Below are positions 15,001-28,300 of a stretch of 64,000 bases of DNA, one piece after another (position 1 is the stretch's first letter; each line of letters opens with the position of its first letter). The translations under genes and the position numbers were made by a program. The notes under the pieces were generated by a model. It was not told the DNA's origin. It was given only the letters and a program-made list of their open reading frames with translations, and searched no databases. Origin of the DNA: Lottia gigantea. Lineage: Eukaryota > Mollusca > Gastropoda > Lottiidae. The stretch lies in assembly GCF_000327385.1 (NCBI RefSeq), contig NW_008708034.1, forward strand, positions 248,001-312,000. Direction: 5' to 3'.

Positions 15001-15644
15001 TGGAATAACTCTGTGATTGAGTGCCAGGAATATTGACCTGTCAATATCAGGTCTGAAGTAATTCCAATGTCATTTAGAATGTGCATTTCGTGATTCATGG
15101 TATTAGATAATGTTTATATCACATGGTGGGTGTACTTCTTGAGTGTTATTGTGGAAAAACACTACAGTGCTATTACATTTTTTGATTTGAATACAGTCAG
15201 TTCGGTTTTTGAGTTACGTTTGTAAAGAAAGTTCTTTTTAATCTGGTTTGGTATTTGTCTATAAATCTGTGTAAAAGTTATCTATATTTGATAGTAATTG
15301 GAAGCCTGTTTAGGAATAGAATCAAATATTGATCATTTTAAAACAAACACAGACAAGTTTCTTATAGTCAGGTTAATTTGAATCCAATAGGAATTTCTGT
15401 TTCTTTCCCAGACTGGAATTATCTTGTGATTCCTGGAAAAGGTGGAATTTGTTGAATGAAAGATATTGATTTTTGTCTTTGAGTGCTGGAAAGTTCAAAT
15501 TTTATTATGAAATGTCTTTAGTCTATGTTTTGAGATAATCTGAATAGATCTTTTAGGAACATTTTGAATTCAAATCATTGAGATAACATCGAAGATTTTT
15601 ACTTTGTAATAGATAGAAAGCTAGTTGCCCTTCTAATTTATGTG

Positions 15645-15875
15645 TATCCAGGACACTGATAGCATTGCTTTGCACCATTCCAATTTTTAATCAGACGTCT
15701 GTGGTTTGTGCAATTCATCTTAACCTTATTTTTTTATGACATCACTTAGCAGCTTTTGATATAGTGACGTCATAAAACACTTAGTTTTAGTGGAATAGCA
15801 TGAGCCACAGATGTCTGATTTTTGATTAGAATGTTACAAATTTACTTTATTTATTTTATCATTGTCCTGGATATA
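15645..15875. mobile_element. Foldback (long inverted repeat) MITE
   Basis: The 230-bp block is an imperfect palindrome: TATCCAGGACACTGAT pairs with ATCATTGTCCTGGATATA, AATCAGACGTCTGTGG with CCACAGATGTCTGATT, and TTTTTATGACATCAC with GTGACGTCATAAAA around a short loop. The transcript would fold into one long hairpin. TGACGTCA at 15765-15772 is a full CRE. It lies 490 bases upstream of the srGAP first coding exon acceptor. Confidence 0.75.
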
Positions 15876-16334
15876 TATAAAATATAAGTTGACATGTAAT
15901 ATTTTAATTTTTGGATTGAAAACAAAGCCATTTATTTTCATGTTTTCATGATTTTAGATGTAACTGTGTGAATTGTGTGATGGTTTATAAGGAATTTATG
16001 ACAATGTAATGAAATAATGATAGAAACTAGACTTGTTAAATTAAATTAAATGTGTTACAACTAACTTGTTTTACAGTAGAATGGATAATGTGAAGATATT
16101 TTAACATTGTTAAAACTGGATAATTTTAACATGTCTTTCTCAACTTTCATGTGAAAACAATAGAAACATAAATAAATTTTGAATCTGAGTGTGAAATGTG
16201 TTTTGTGCATTCACAACTTGCAGTGATGTAATCTACACATTTTTCTGGATTTGACACGGCAGAGACATGACATGGAATAAAGTCAAGGTCATGATGACCT
16301 GAGAGCGCTGTAATTGGATTTTTAATCTCTACAG

Positions 16335-16364
16335 GGGATTACTGTGTCATCTTGGATTAAAATA
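16335..16364 (+). other. srGAP: srGAP 5' untranslated part of the first coding exon
   Basis: A pyrimidine-rich tract ending in TCTACAG at 16328-16334 is a good splice acceptor, 30 bases before the ATG. It implies at least one noncoding exon upstream. The frame stays open through these 30 bases, so they could in principle be coding if the upstream exon carries the true start. I see no suitable ATG exon nearby. Confidence 0.5.
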
Positions 16365-19300
16365 ATGAATCGTTATTCTTTATTTGCGTGTACGAAACCT
16401 GCTGATGATTTTATTTCGGAGATTCCTCATATAGATGGTAGGTTCTTACGATTAATCAATGTTTGAATTTTTTTATTTTTATATTCTGTATTTCATATTT
16501 CCTTAGTTTATTTCGTGTTGTAACTTGAATTTTAAACACAAACAAACAGTTTGAAAGAAATAACATTTCAATGTCATGATATATAAAAGACATTGTGAAA
16601 ACTTCTAACTACTATATTTTTTTAGGGGAAGGGGTCAAATTGGCAAACATATTCACCAATTTGATCTCCCTTTCAACTGTATGAACATTACATGAGGAAA
16701 TAATAAAATGTTTAATAAAATGACAATTAATGCTCAACAGAATATGTTAAGTATCTGGCCAGCATTTCAGAGCTGGTCACTTCAGAGGACTGGTCATTAT
16801 GCGTCATCCTTGGACACTGAATCCCAGATTAAGTGATTTCAACCATTTCTAGATATTGATTGTACAGGAATGTTGAGTTTTTATCAATAACAAGATGTAG
16901 GAGTCGAGGAAACAGATGGACAGAGTTTAACATAATAAATAATTTTACTGTTATTATTGTGAATATTGATCATAATATTGATATATACAACACGTCTGGC
17001 AATATATATAACAATTTTTATTTCATCACATTTTTATTACCACTGCTATAACATTTTATGTACGACATTTATTTTGCATTCAAACTCTCTTTACTTCCTT
17101 TAAGATCACAATGATAAATATGACCAAAAAGTCACCAAGATGTCAAGATGAGGTGTCACTAAGGTTTATGTCCATTGATGGCTTATTTTAATGGAATTTT
17201 TATAAATTTTTTATGTGTTTTTGTTGAGTTGCAAAAAACTAAAGATGTCCAGATGAAAATTGGAAATTTGGTGCAAATTTATGCATTAGTGTCCCCGATA
17301 CACTAAAAAAGAAATTTAGTAACCCTTAGCCTCTTAACAATCCATTATACATGTTGTCTTCATATAGAAAAACCTCAAAAACAGTACTGTTCAAAGCATT
17401 TAGACTTCAATTGACATAACTGTTTCAAAATATTTCAACTAATTTAATAAAAAAGTTTTAAAAGGTTTTTTTTATGTGTAAACTGAGATTTGCCAAATTA
17501 CACAAATTATTGACTTCCAAAGAAATCAATATGTTGTAGTTCTCTAATTTAGGAGGTAATTTTCTATATATAGACTGGCGTTATCGCGGCATTGAGGTTA
17601 TAAACAAGATCTTATGTCACATAAATCAAACAATAACCAGTACCAGGAAGGAAGCACTGGACTTTCAGCCAATTGGTCTATTTTCTCTGAGCTTGATATG
17701 GTAATTATCTGTCAACCAAAATATGATACAGAAACATTAGATTTGGATAGACTTCAATACTTCTTTTATGTCAATAAATTTCATTACTTTAATCTTTTTA
17801 TTTTAAAGTTTTCCAAAAAAAGTATTCAAAAACAATCCCGGTTTAGTTTTACGAGAAATAATGGCGAAAATTTAGAAAATACTTTTTTTCATATACTTCA
17901 AAAACACAGCGTAAAAAACTCCGAACAAGTCAGGCCTTAAAAAAAGAAATAAAGCATTTACTAAAACAAAGAGTGATTTTCATTGTCCCAAAAAATACCT
18001 TGAAGCAACTGTTTAAATCACATCAAACACTGATCATATGTGACATGCTTTAAATTTGACCCCAAGGTCACAACGAGCATGTAAAAAACGGAAATATAAA
18101 CATGGATGGAAATTATATGATTTTGATTTCCTTCATCCTGGTCAATAATAACATTGAACACATGGTCAGCATATTTAAAACTAAACTGAAAGTAGAAATG
18201 GTGACCATGTTGGAGTACAATTGTCTTGAACTCTTGACCTATGACCCTTCCATTGTTTAAAGGTTACATTTCTTGAAGATTAATTTTAGATGATGAGGGC
18301 TTGTTAGCACTGAAAGTTAATTATTTTTCATGCTTCATTAAATAGACTTCATTAAAAATAAAGGGAGTAAAAATTATCTTAGAGCTTTACAGTAAATTAA
18401 ACATCAGCCTGTTTATTGTATTCAGAAGGATTTGTGCTAAAGTACTAATAAACAATTAGATTCAACTACACTAATATTGATTCATGTATAGATGTGCAAA
18501 TTTTTTCTATATAAAGGCTACCTCAAAGATGTTGAACACTCTCATACAAATAATCATCCATTAAATACATTGCACAGATAGAACAATGTGCTTTGGGTGG
18601 CTCAGGTTCACCAGCAGAACTTAAGTGCGACTGGGTTTTCTTTTACTGTTAACAATTGCTGGATACACATACAACTGCAAATTTGCCTGGTTGTCAACCT
18701 GAACTGTTAAAATCTGGAACCATCCAGCATGCAGTTGGTCAATTTGTAGAGTCTTGCAACATATCTCACGAGTGGATACTTTTAATCGCTAGTTGACCAG
18801 AGACTATCTCTAGGATTTACATTTTGAGACTCTTGCTCATAACATTTGATACAGCCGACTTAAACAACTACTGGCTGGTCAGCATCAATCAGTGGTCAGC
18901 TGTTTGTGTCCAGCTGATTAAATATTGACTCATACCACTGTTTAAATATAGTTAAGTCAGGTATGGTGTAGAAACAGTTGTTAATATGTTATTATTTACG
19001 TGCTAAAAACATCGGCAGTAAATGTTAAAAGTATTTGGCTTTATTATGATAAACTTTGATAACAGGTGCTTGTTTTCTGATTGGTTCATTTTACTCATAG
19101 TATATAAAATACAAATACTTATCTTCATTACTTATATATATTATACTTTCTTTCTGAAATAAAAATAGAACACAACATACATCATTGCTTAACCATCAAT
19201 CAAAAGTCAACTTTGATTGATATCAACAATATCTAGAAAGTTAACTACAAATACATCACAATCATAACACAATTTTATACAGAAATATGCCAAAGACCTA

Positions 19301-22300
19301 ATTATAAAAAGACTTAACAAAGGTTCAAATACTTTGGCTCAATACAAACAAATACATGTATCAAAATACTGAGCAACACAACATAACATTATGGAATAAC
19401 TAATACTGGATTTATTCAAAAAAATACATTGTCGTCAATTTTATTGTTTACAACTTTCCAAAAATATACAACATTTCAAAAAAAGTAGTATACCATAATA
19501 TTGTTTTCAATCATTTAAATTGATATGGTCCCCAAAATGTAGAGTAAGGATAACCAAAAATATGTGATACCAACTGATACACAGAGTTGTTTCCAGTTAA
19601 TAATTACTCTCTCCTTTTATCATTTCAGATATACGTCAACAATTATGCGATCAGTTAAAAGGATTAGAGGTGAAACTGGATGTCCAGACTGCCATAGTTT
19701 CCGAGTTACAGGAATTCTTCCGGAGAAGGGCTGAAGTAGAAATGGAATATTCTAAGAGTTTAGATAAATTGGTCAGACAGATGATCACTCGACATAGAGC
19801 TGAAAAACAGAAGTAAGTGTTTTGTAGTCATATTGGTCTAGCCAATTTAAACATGCAAAAACATGTGTTTTTGGGATTCTCCTGAATCTCCACCATCTGT
19901 GCCCTTTATTAATATATTACATTAATTCGTTTTTAGGTGAAAATTTCAGTAATTTTAAGTGATGTGATCCCACTGATTTGGATCCTTCCAGAAACATCTT
20001 CAATACTGGTTTGGTTCTCTGTTTTTCTACATGATTTTCCTTATTATAAAAGATATCTGATGTTACTCTTTAACTTGTCTGTTAAATAATATCATCCTCT
20101 TTCAAGGTTCTTCAAAATTTGTCTCAGTTTGAAATTGATAGACATTTGGTATAGGAATCAGAGAGGTTTGAAAATATACACAATGAACAAAAGACTTCAC
20201 AAGTCTTGATCAGACATATTGATGGAGTCTGAACTCTATTCTCATAAGAATGAACGCCAATCATTTGGAAAGTGCTCAATGATGAGATTTTGTAATGGTA
20301 AGAAATTGTCAAGAAATATCGGAAATTAAATCATAGTGAGAAGAAAGAGCCTAGTAATCTAGTCTACTACTTCACAACCAATCAGTTATATCTATTAGAG
20401 TATTAACTAGTAGGTTGTCGTGGTTACTAAAAGTATATTGATTGGGTCGTTTGGATGGACGTTAGTTTAGCTCTTATCAGTTGCCAGTAACATTCTATTA
20501 ACTCTGGGTATTGTCACTTCATCACATGGTCAATACTTCATATCTTAGATTGCCAAATTTCCTATCCATGATTCTTTTTTTGCAAATTGTTCAGACTAAC
20601 TAAGCTGATTTATAAAGTATTGACAAGATTGTTTGCTATTAAATGACAATAGCTTACTTAAGTTGGAGACATTAACAGTAATCTGGATTATCATAAAAAT
20701 TGGCAATATGGATAGAGCTCATTCCTGTCTTTGGATCACTTTCAAAACATTTGTACAGAAATATCTGCTTGCAGATGAAGTCAATTGCTCTCCTTGATTT
20801 GATGGCCTTATATTGATTATTGAAAACTAGAAACTTAACTCATTTATGCTGAAAACTTTGCTGTCCTCTGTCAAAGCTATATATAAAATGACAATATGAA
20901 AGCTAACAAGTGTATATTTGATCAAGGTTATCATATTACTGTGTATATTAGTCTACAAGTACTGTGGTTATTGATATAACACTGTTAACAAAAGAATGAT
21001 ATTATCAATAACAATAGACATATTGACAAAATGAATACATCTTTATCACTTTTAATCTGTTACATTACTGATGATATTTACATTCTAAATTAGTTTTTAC
21101 TACAAAATTTCGAATTTGGATATTTCTATGGCATTCAGTGCAGATTTATGACGTGAATGTTTTGAGTTTATCTTATATATCTTTAAAGAATAATCAATTT
21201 GCCCAGATATTGTGAAGAATGTAATGACCCTGTGACATCACTAAGGCGTTCTTTGTAAGAACTTCCTACTGCGCTGCTACAGCAATCGAAAATTAGTTCA
21301 GAGCATGTTAAGGTCACCATAAGCATGGTTTTAGCGTGTAAGATTGCAAATGGTCAAAGTCCTGTGTGACCAGACTATAATGAATAGGATTTTTTCATTT
21401 GATAATCACATGATCAAGTAGGCAACTGTGGTCTAACATTGTCATTTCAATCTGTCTTTCAGACAAGAACAATGGGCTACATTCTCTACCTACGCCTGCT
21501 GGAAACATCTCCTGGGTATCACACGTAAACAGAGTCAAGATCATCAGAAAATTGGTGAAATTTATAATAATCAGATGATGACCAGATTAACAGAAATTGT
21601 AGATAATTCACAGAGAATATTCAAAAAGGTAAGTGTTTAGCATCTTCACATTTTTCCTCTTGGTTTCCATCGTCAGTGATGCAGGTCAGATGGATGTACA
21701 GGGAAGAAGTTTATCATGAGACAATAAAGACCTTGTGTGTTATAATAGCAAACTAAGATTATCAAGGATCCTTTTTAAAGGATGTTTGTTGCAAATTCAC
21801 AAGTCCAGACTGTTTTTGCAGCACTGTGCACTGTTTATTTAGATCATTAGATTATTTAGAGGTTAATTTATTCTATTTATATGTCATTCTTAAAGCCAAA
21901 TAGTAAAAATTCAAATTACTCCATTTCCATCGCTAGATATGTCATTTAACTTGACACTTCATGACCTTTTTCGAACTGTATATTTTTTGTGATACTTCTA
22001 TTAACTGTATATAAAGCCATCTTGAAATTCTTATTTCCTGACAGAACATTATCAATATAGTTATGTTTGCTTTTGAGACCCCCCAATCTAGTTATGATGA
22101 TCACTTTATGCTATGCTAAACGAAGCAATCAAAAAATTTCCAAATCCCTTGTCATATAGGGACCGGAGTTTGTCAACCTAAAGGGGCTGAGTGCAAAATT
22201 TTCATTCTAAAAAAACAAATTGGTGTTTATTTTAGATTCTAGTTTTCATTCAATTGAGCACATAACCAACCTACTTAATGAATCAGACTGCACCTTTAAT

Positions 22301-25300
22301 ATTGATCTATAGCAATTCAGAGGAACTGAATTTCTGACAACTTCTATCTCTAGAAAGCTGTTATATTGCATAAGTTTAATTTGTATTTACAGTGTCGTGA
22401 TATCGGTGCTGAATCTCACGCTGACATGTTAAAAGCATTAAATGAATTACAAAGTGTAAGTACCATGTCAATGACAACTTAAATATTTTAGACTGCTGCT
22501 AGCTTCTGTTACTGGTTTACTACCAATATTCAATAAAGATTTCTGAAGCAAAAAAGTATAACTAATATGTAGATGCTAACCATTGCAATATATGTAGGGA
22601 ATATTCTTAAACTGTGATTCTCAGCAAAATATTTCTTCTGTAGCTTCTATTCATTTTGGATTATGTTTTATTTACCTTACTTCTGAAGCTTCTACTCCCC
22701 TATTTCAATTAACCTGCAATACATATCTCTGGCTTTTCACTGCTAAAATAGTGCTCAATATTGTAGAGCGATATAGAAATATTAAAACAAAACTTGAATC
22801 ATGTTGTTACTCAGAGTTGCATGTTGTACAATCTTCAGACAACTGACCCATTTCATATCTGGTTTGTGATACAACTGAGATTAAAATATTGTATACTATT
22901 TTAAAGGCAATGAAAACATATCATGCCTACCAATCAGAGAGTAAACAAGCAGAACAGAAGTTACGGAATGTGGAATCGCAGAAAAATAAAGTAGAACAAC
23001 AGTTAACTGGTAAAAATACATCCAGTAGGAAATTGAAAGGCTTGGAACGACAGGCAGAAAAGGTAAGATTGTGTCACTGTTGGACTTATACTTAAATGGA
23101 GAGATTCACTGTTCATTTGACCAATTGTCCCTGAATCAAATTTTTTGTAGTTTATCTTATCAGTAATAGTGTCATCAGCTCACCTTCCAAATTTAAGCCT
23201 TCAAATCCATGTGTATCCAGAATTATCCGCATTTGAAAGTTAAAAACACGACTCATCTTTTCTTGAGACTTTTCTGTAAGACATAGAAATAGAAAGTGAA
23301 ATCTCTTGTTTGACCCCCTGAAAATAATGAACCACAGCCAGTAGCTGCTGTCCCTAAAAAACATAAGATGTAAACTTATTATTTCCAGAAACATTTTTGA
23401 ATGTTTTATGGCTACATCTCTTAAAAAACGTTCTAAACCTTAACCTAGGAAATTTCTTTGATAGCACTAAAATTAAGATTATTAAGTGTTAGAATCACAT
23501 CAAGGTCAAATCGGTATTATTTTTCTTGAGAAAGTGCTAGTTTTACAGAAGATGACTCAGAAGACATATATTACAAAGTTTATCTATAGAAACAGATGTT
23601 TAGTTTTAATGATATTTTTAGTGTTTTTTGATATTTTTATCAGATATATTCCAGGTATCACATTATCATTCTTGTTTTAGTATTTATTTATATTCAAAAT
23701 AAACATTTAAATGAAAATATGAAATAATTTTGCTATAAATGTTGTTAATAATTTTTATGAAATAATTCAACTTTGTGTTGATCATACATTAAAGATACAA
23801 GAAGCTTTGAACTTTCAAGTAATGACGTTTCCTTTTGATGCATTACTTGATTGGGACATTCAAGAATTTTTCATTGGACTATATTTAACATTTTTTTCTC
23901 AGAACTTTTGTGATATTGGTATTTATAAGAACATGTACTCAAGTTTGGGAATTGGGAATGAAACCCATACAAAACTTACCTTTAAGGACCAATGAATTCA
24001 AATGATAAAAATACAAAATCTGAGATCATATTTCCTTTACCTACATCTATCCATGAAGGAACTTTTAATGGTTTATTGCAATTTCTTTGATAAGTAATCT
24101 AAGGTTATCATAATATTACTGTTAGATGAGTGTATCTCAAACCTCACCTGTCTTTAATGTTCAGCTTGATAACGTTATGAGCCAGTTATAAGATCTTTTT
24201 GATAAATTTTGGTTGGAAAATTTGAAATTTATAGCCAGTGTTATCTGTGAATTTAGTACCTAAAACTAGTGTGATTTCCTTATGGTCATTTTTATGGTCT
24301 TTTTAAAAATTTAATCTTGATTCAGTTATGATAAATCTATTTCCTTATGAGTTGTTAAAAGAGCAGGTTTTACAAATGATCATACCTTCATAACAGACCT
24401 TTTAAAAATAATAAGAAAATAATATAAACGTGGTACAGTCCTATGTATTTAATGTGTCAATTAGAATCTTAATGTGTCAAGTACAATCCTTGATGTGCCA
24501 AGTAGAATCCTTATTCATCAAGTAAAATCCTTGATGTACCATGTATGTATCAAGTAGAATCTTTATGTGTCTATTTAAATCTTGAATGTGTCAATTAGAA
24601 TATTTACATGTCAAGTAGAATCCTTAATGTGTCAAGTAGAATCCTTAATGTGTCAAGTAGAATCCTTGATGTGCCAAGTATAATCTTTGATGTGCCAAGT
24701 ATAATCCTTATGCATCAAGTAAAATCCTTGATGTGCCAAGTAGAATCCTTATATATCAAGTAGAATCTTTGTGTCAATTAAAATCCTTAATGTGTCAAGT
24801 AGAATCCTAATGTGTTTTTTTATGGGCTTGTTGGACACATTATGTTAACTGTTGCTTATGATTTGTACTGAGCATTGAGCAAATAGAAGGTAAATTTCCA
24901 TTTAAATTGTTGCTCAATAAGAAAACACTTCAGATTAGTTGATAAAATATAATTTGAATCTATTTTCAGCGTCAAGCCAAGTATTCTGATAATAAATTAA
25001 AAGCATTGAAAGCTCGTAATGAGTATTTGTTATCAATAGAAGCAGCTAATGCAGCCATCAGTAAATATTTCTCAGATGATATTTCAGATCTCATGGATGT
25101 AAGTTTTTTTTATTCTTCATCGTTTTGAAATATTTTTTTAAGATGTAACACTGATTCAACATGAAATTCAAATAGCGGTACAGCTATAGGGGGTCCAGTT
25201 GATCAATTGGGTCTATGTAATACCTACTGTTTTTTTTAGCCCTGTTTCCCCCTGTCAATGGCTTATGTCAAATTTGGAACTCATAAAGAGTAAGCTTGAT

Positions 25301-28300
25301 ATATCATTACATACTAAATGACGTTGCCAGTCCCCTTTACCCCAATCGGATTCAGAAAAGCAGGACATGATGCTCATTCATTTCAATTTACTATATTGAA
25401 AGTATTTCAGTATCAAATTTTACACACATATACCCAAGCTTTCCCTTAACAAACATATTCCATGAAAGTTATTAAAGTCATTTTGATCTAATTACTATTT
25501 CAAGTAACTGTTTTCTCTATCTATTACAGTGTATGGATTTTGGTTATCATAATTCCTGTGGACGTTCAATGATGATGTATCTATCTGTTCATGAACATTT
25601 AAAAAATACCCATCAAACAGCTATAGATTCTTTAAATAAATGTATATCTGATCTCGACTCGCGGGCTGATAAACAGAAATTCATGGAACTAAATAATTCA
25701 GTTTTTATGTTGCCCAAAAAATTTGAATTTCAACCTTTTAAAGGTGATGAGGTAAGTAAAACTGCAAATTTGTTAAAATATAAATATTAAGGCAAATATC
25801 TTGATGTACAGAGCACTGTTCCTAAAAAAAATTGACATACCCACAACAAATTTGATCTTTTGAGAAACTAGTTCTCAGGAAAGTCTTCAGAGTTCATGAA
25901 AGCCATGTGTATTTACTATGGATATATTCAAGGGCGTATCTAGAAAATGCCTGGGAGATGAGAGATGTCTCTCCGAAGCGAGGCTGGCTACTGGGGGCTT
26001 CTACAAATTTAGAATTTAAAGGGCCTAATTTTACATTCAAAATAAGACCTATCACAGGCCGGTGGAACTACCCCTGGATATGTTCACAATAACATTATAT
26101 TCAGTTTTTACATAAAACAATTGAAATTTATGTAATAGCCAGTTTTGTTTGCTTGATCTTTCATCATTTGCTTTTGGTTTTAGGTTCGTCAAATTAGTGC
26201 TCAGAAACCAGTTCAAGAAGATTTAGTTGGTCGTTATCAAGGTATCTGTGATAGGTTAGACTGTCTGAAAGTAGAAAATGATGAGGTAGGCAATATATAT
26301 ATATTCATACCAGGAATAGGTGAAAATGGTGCTAGTATTTGAAATGTTCCTATTTAATGTATATTATGTATTAGATGTAGCATAGTTAGATAGAGCATTG
26401 TCATTTGCTTGGTTAAGTCAAACGAATGGTTGTCATGGGTTCTAATATAGGTAGGCGTTTGGTAATCTGGTGACCTTAAATAAGCCTGTTTTGCCTCATT
26501 ATTTCTGTCAACCCAGATGTAAATGGGTAAGGATATTCAAAGAAAGTTCTTTTTCCAGAGGTTTGGTCAAGGACCAGTTGATAGACAGGATCATTTAAAC
26601 CTTAGTTGTTGATTGACAATATTAATTTGACACCATGACAGATTGGTTTTAGTGGAAATCAGTATATGTAAATAAAATGAATTATGTTATTTGATGTGTG
26701 TATTGTAGATTTGGAAGACATTAGAACTAACAGAGAAAGCTCTAGTTGATGCCAGTCAAGATAAAGATTATGATATTACCAAGTGTTTTATAGAAGATAA
26801 TCCTCCAGTCAAATCACCCCAGGAATCAGCCAAACAGAAAGCTGATATGTTAGAAACAGAGAGTTATTATTTATCTGTAAGTCTCTATAGTTAGTAATTT
26901 TAAGGTGTTCACAAGGTTATTTCTGTTAACTTGGATTGTTGACTGATGTACACACTTATAACATTTTCAGTAAGTTAGGTAACATATTGAGAATATAAAT
27001 TCATATAACATGTTTCTGAAATAATTACTGAATAATGAAGATCAATTTTGATGAAAATCCCATGATCTATGTGAAGTGATGTAAACAAAACTGGCAGACA
27101 CCATCAAGGAATGGTAACAATTTGCCAAGGATGTTATTGAAATGTTACGATGATGTTTTTTTTAACATGTTATCAAAAATGTTATCAGTGTTTACTTTAC
27201 TTTTACTCATCTTGGTCTGGGCTTATATATATATTTATTATATGCAAAATTGAACAATTCACTTGAAATTTAAGTCATATTATTTATTTGTAAGTCTGTT
27301 TCACTTCATTTGAAATGTTATTAATTTTGATTTTAGAAATTCCGAGAGTATACATTAAGTTGTAATCGGTTATCACGTCTACAAGCTAAACAGTCAGCCA
27401 TACAGAAAGCTCTTGGTGATAATGTTCTATCTCCGTTTGAAAAATCAAACTCTCTAAGCAGGTAAGATCATTTGTTTGTTTAATAGTAAAAAGTGTGGGA
27501 CCTGTATCATACAATGAAATGCATCTCAATGAAAATTCGGCCAAAAAATGTCAAGGGTGATCCTAGAATACAAAAGAGTTTGGTTTGTCCTAGAATATAT
27601 AAAGAATGTTTCTTCTTTCATGACACTCATTAAACAAATTAGGTTCAGGGTAGTATTTGATCAAAGAAGTTTTTGCACTGCATAAACAAGAGCAGCTTAT
27701 ATTTATATGCCCACATGAAATGAGGCCATCACCCATTTCCATCCGTCCGTCCGTCCGCAATTACACGTAAACACACTAGAAGGCACAATTATTAACAGAT
27801 TTTGACAAAACTTGGTGTGAATGTTTGTAGTCCCCCAAAGGTGATCCCTATCAAAAATCAGAAAAATTGAAAAATATTCAGTTCTTAAAAACGCATTCAC
27901 GTTTTAGCCTGTAAACACTCTAGAAGGCCCAGATTTTGACGAAACTTGGTAATATTATACAGTATCGCCCCAAAAAGTTCAAAAGAATATTTCATACTGG
28001 TAATGGTTACTGTACTGCCAAATATTTTTGCTTTACTAAAGTAACAAACTCTTTATTTTTGATCAAGTATTAATAAAATATATGTTGAATATTCCAGGCC
28101 CCCATCATTGCCACCAAAACCTATCAAACGTAGACTAGGACGAACACCTAATGTAGGACAACCTAAGTTATTTGGTGGAAGTTTAGAGGAGTATATTGAA
28201 GCTACAGGACAAGAAATACCATTAATTATTAAGAGTTGTATACGAGTTATTAATCTATATGGTTTACATCATCAAGGGATATTCCGTGTTTCTGGTTCTA

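Larger units (their letters stand above)
4617..15644. other. Noncoding AT-rich stretch upstream of srGAP coding exons
   Basis: Apart from the SINEs at 6200 and 11792 and the tandem repeat at 8038, I see no splice-supported exon, RNA gene or recognisable element. The longest open frame, 8677-9033 (+, 118 codons), matches nothing I know. The same applies to 1-1021, 1296-1539 and 2151-3107. Confidence 0.6.
16365..26285 (+). other. srGAP: srGAP F-BAR domain region (exons 1-8)
   Basis: Residues about 20-365. Family signatures seen in order: QEFFRRRAEVEMEYSKSLDKL in exon 2, WKHLLGITRKQSQDH in exon 3, MKTYHAYQSES in exon 5, RQAKYSDNKLKALKARNEYLL in exon 6, and FMELN...KKFEFQPFKGDE in exon 7, followed by VRQISAQKPVQEDLVGRYQ in exon 8. 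These match vertebrate srGAP F-BAR and F-BAR-extension segments almost block by block. The helices are heptad-like and rich in Lys/Arg, as expected for membrane binding. Residues about 332-480 (exons 8-10) are the extension that packs on the F-BAR dimer in this family. Confidence 0.93.

Noticed and set aside
17614-17940. 108-codon open frame in srGAP intron 1
   Set aside because: Low-complexity Asn/Ser/Phe composition, no acceptor or donor in phase with srGAP, no known domain.
25927-26090. Open frame with a GC-rich block in srGAP intron 7
   Set aside because: Out of phase with flanking exons; looks like a single dispersed-repeat remnant without a second copy here.
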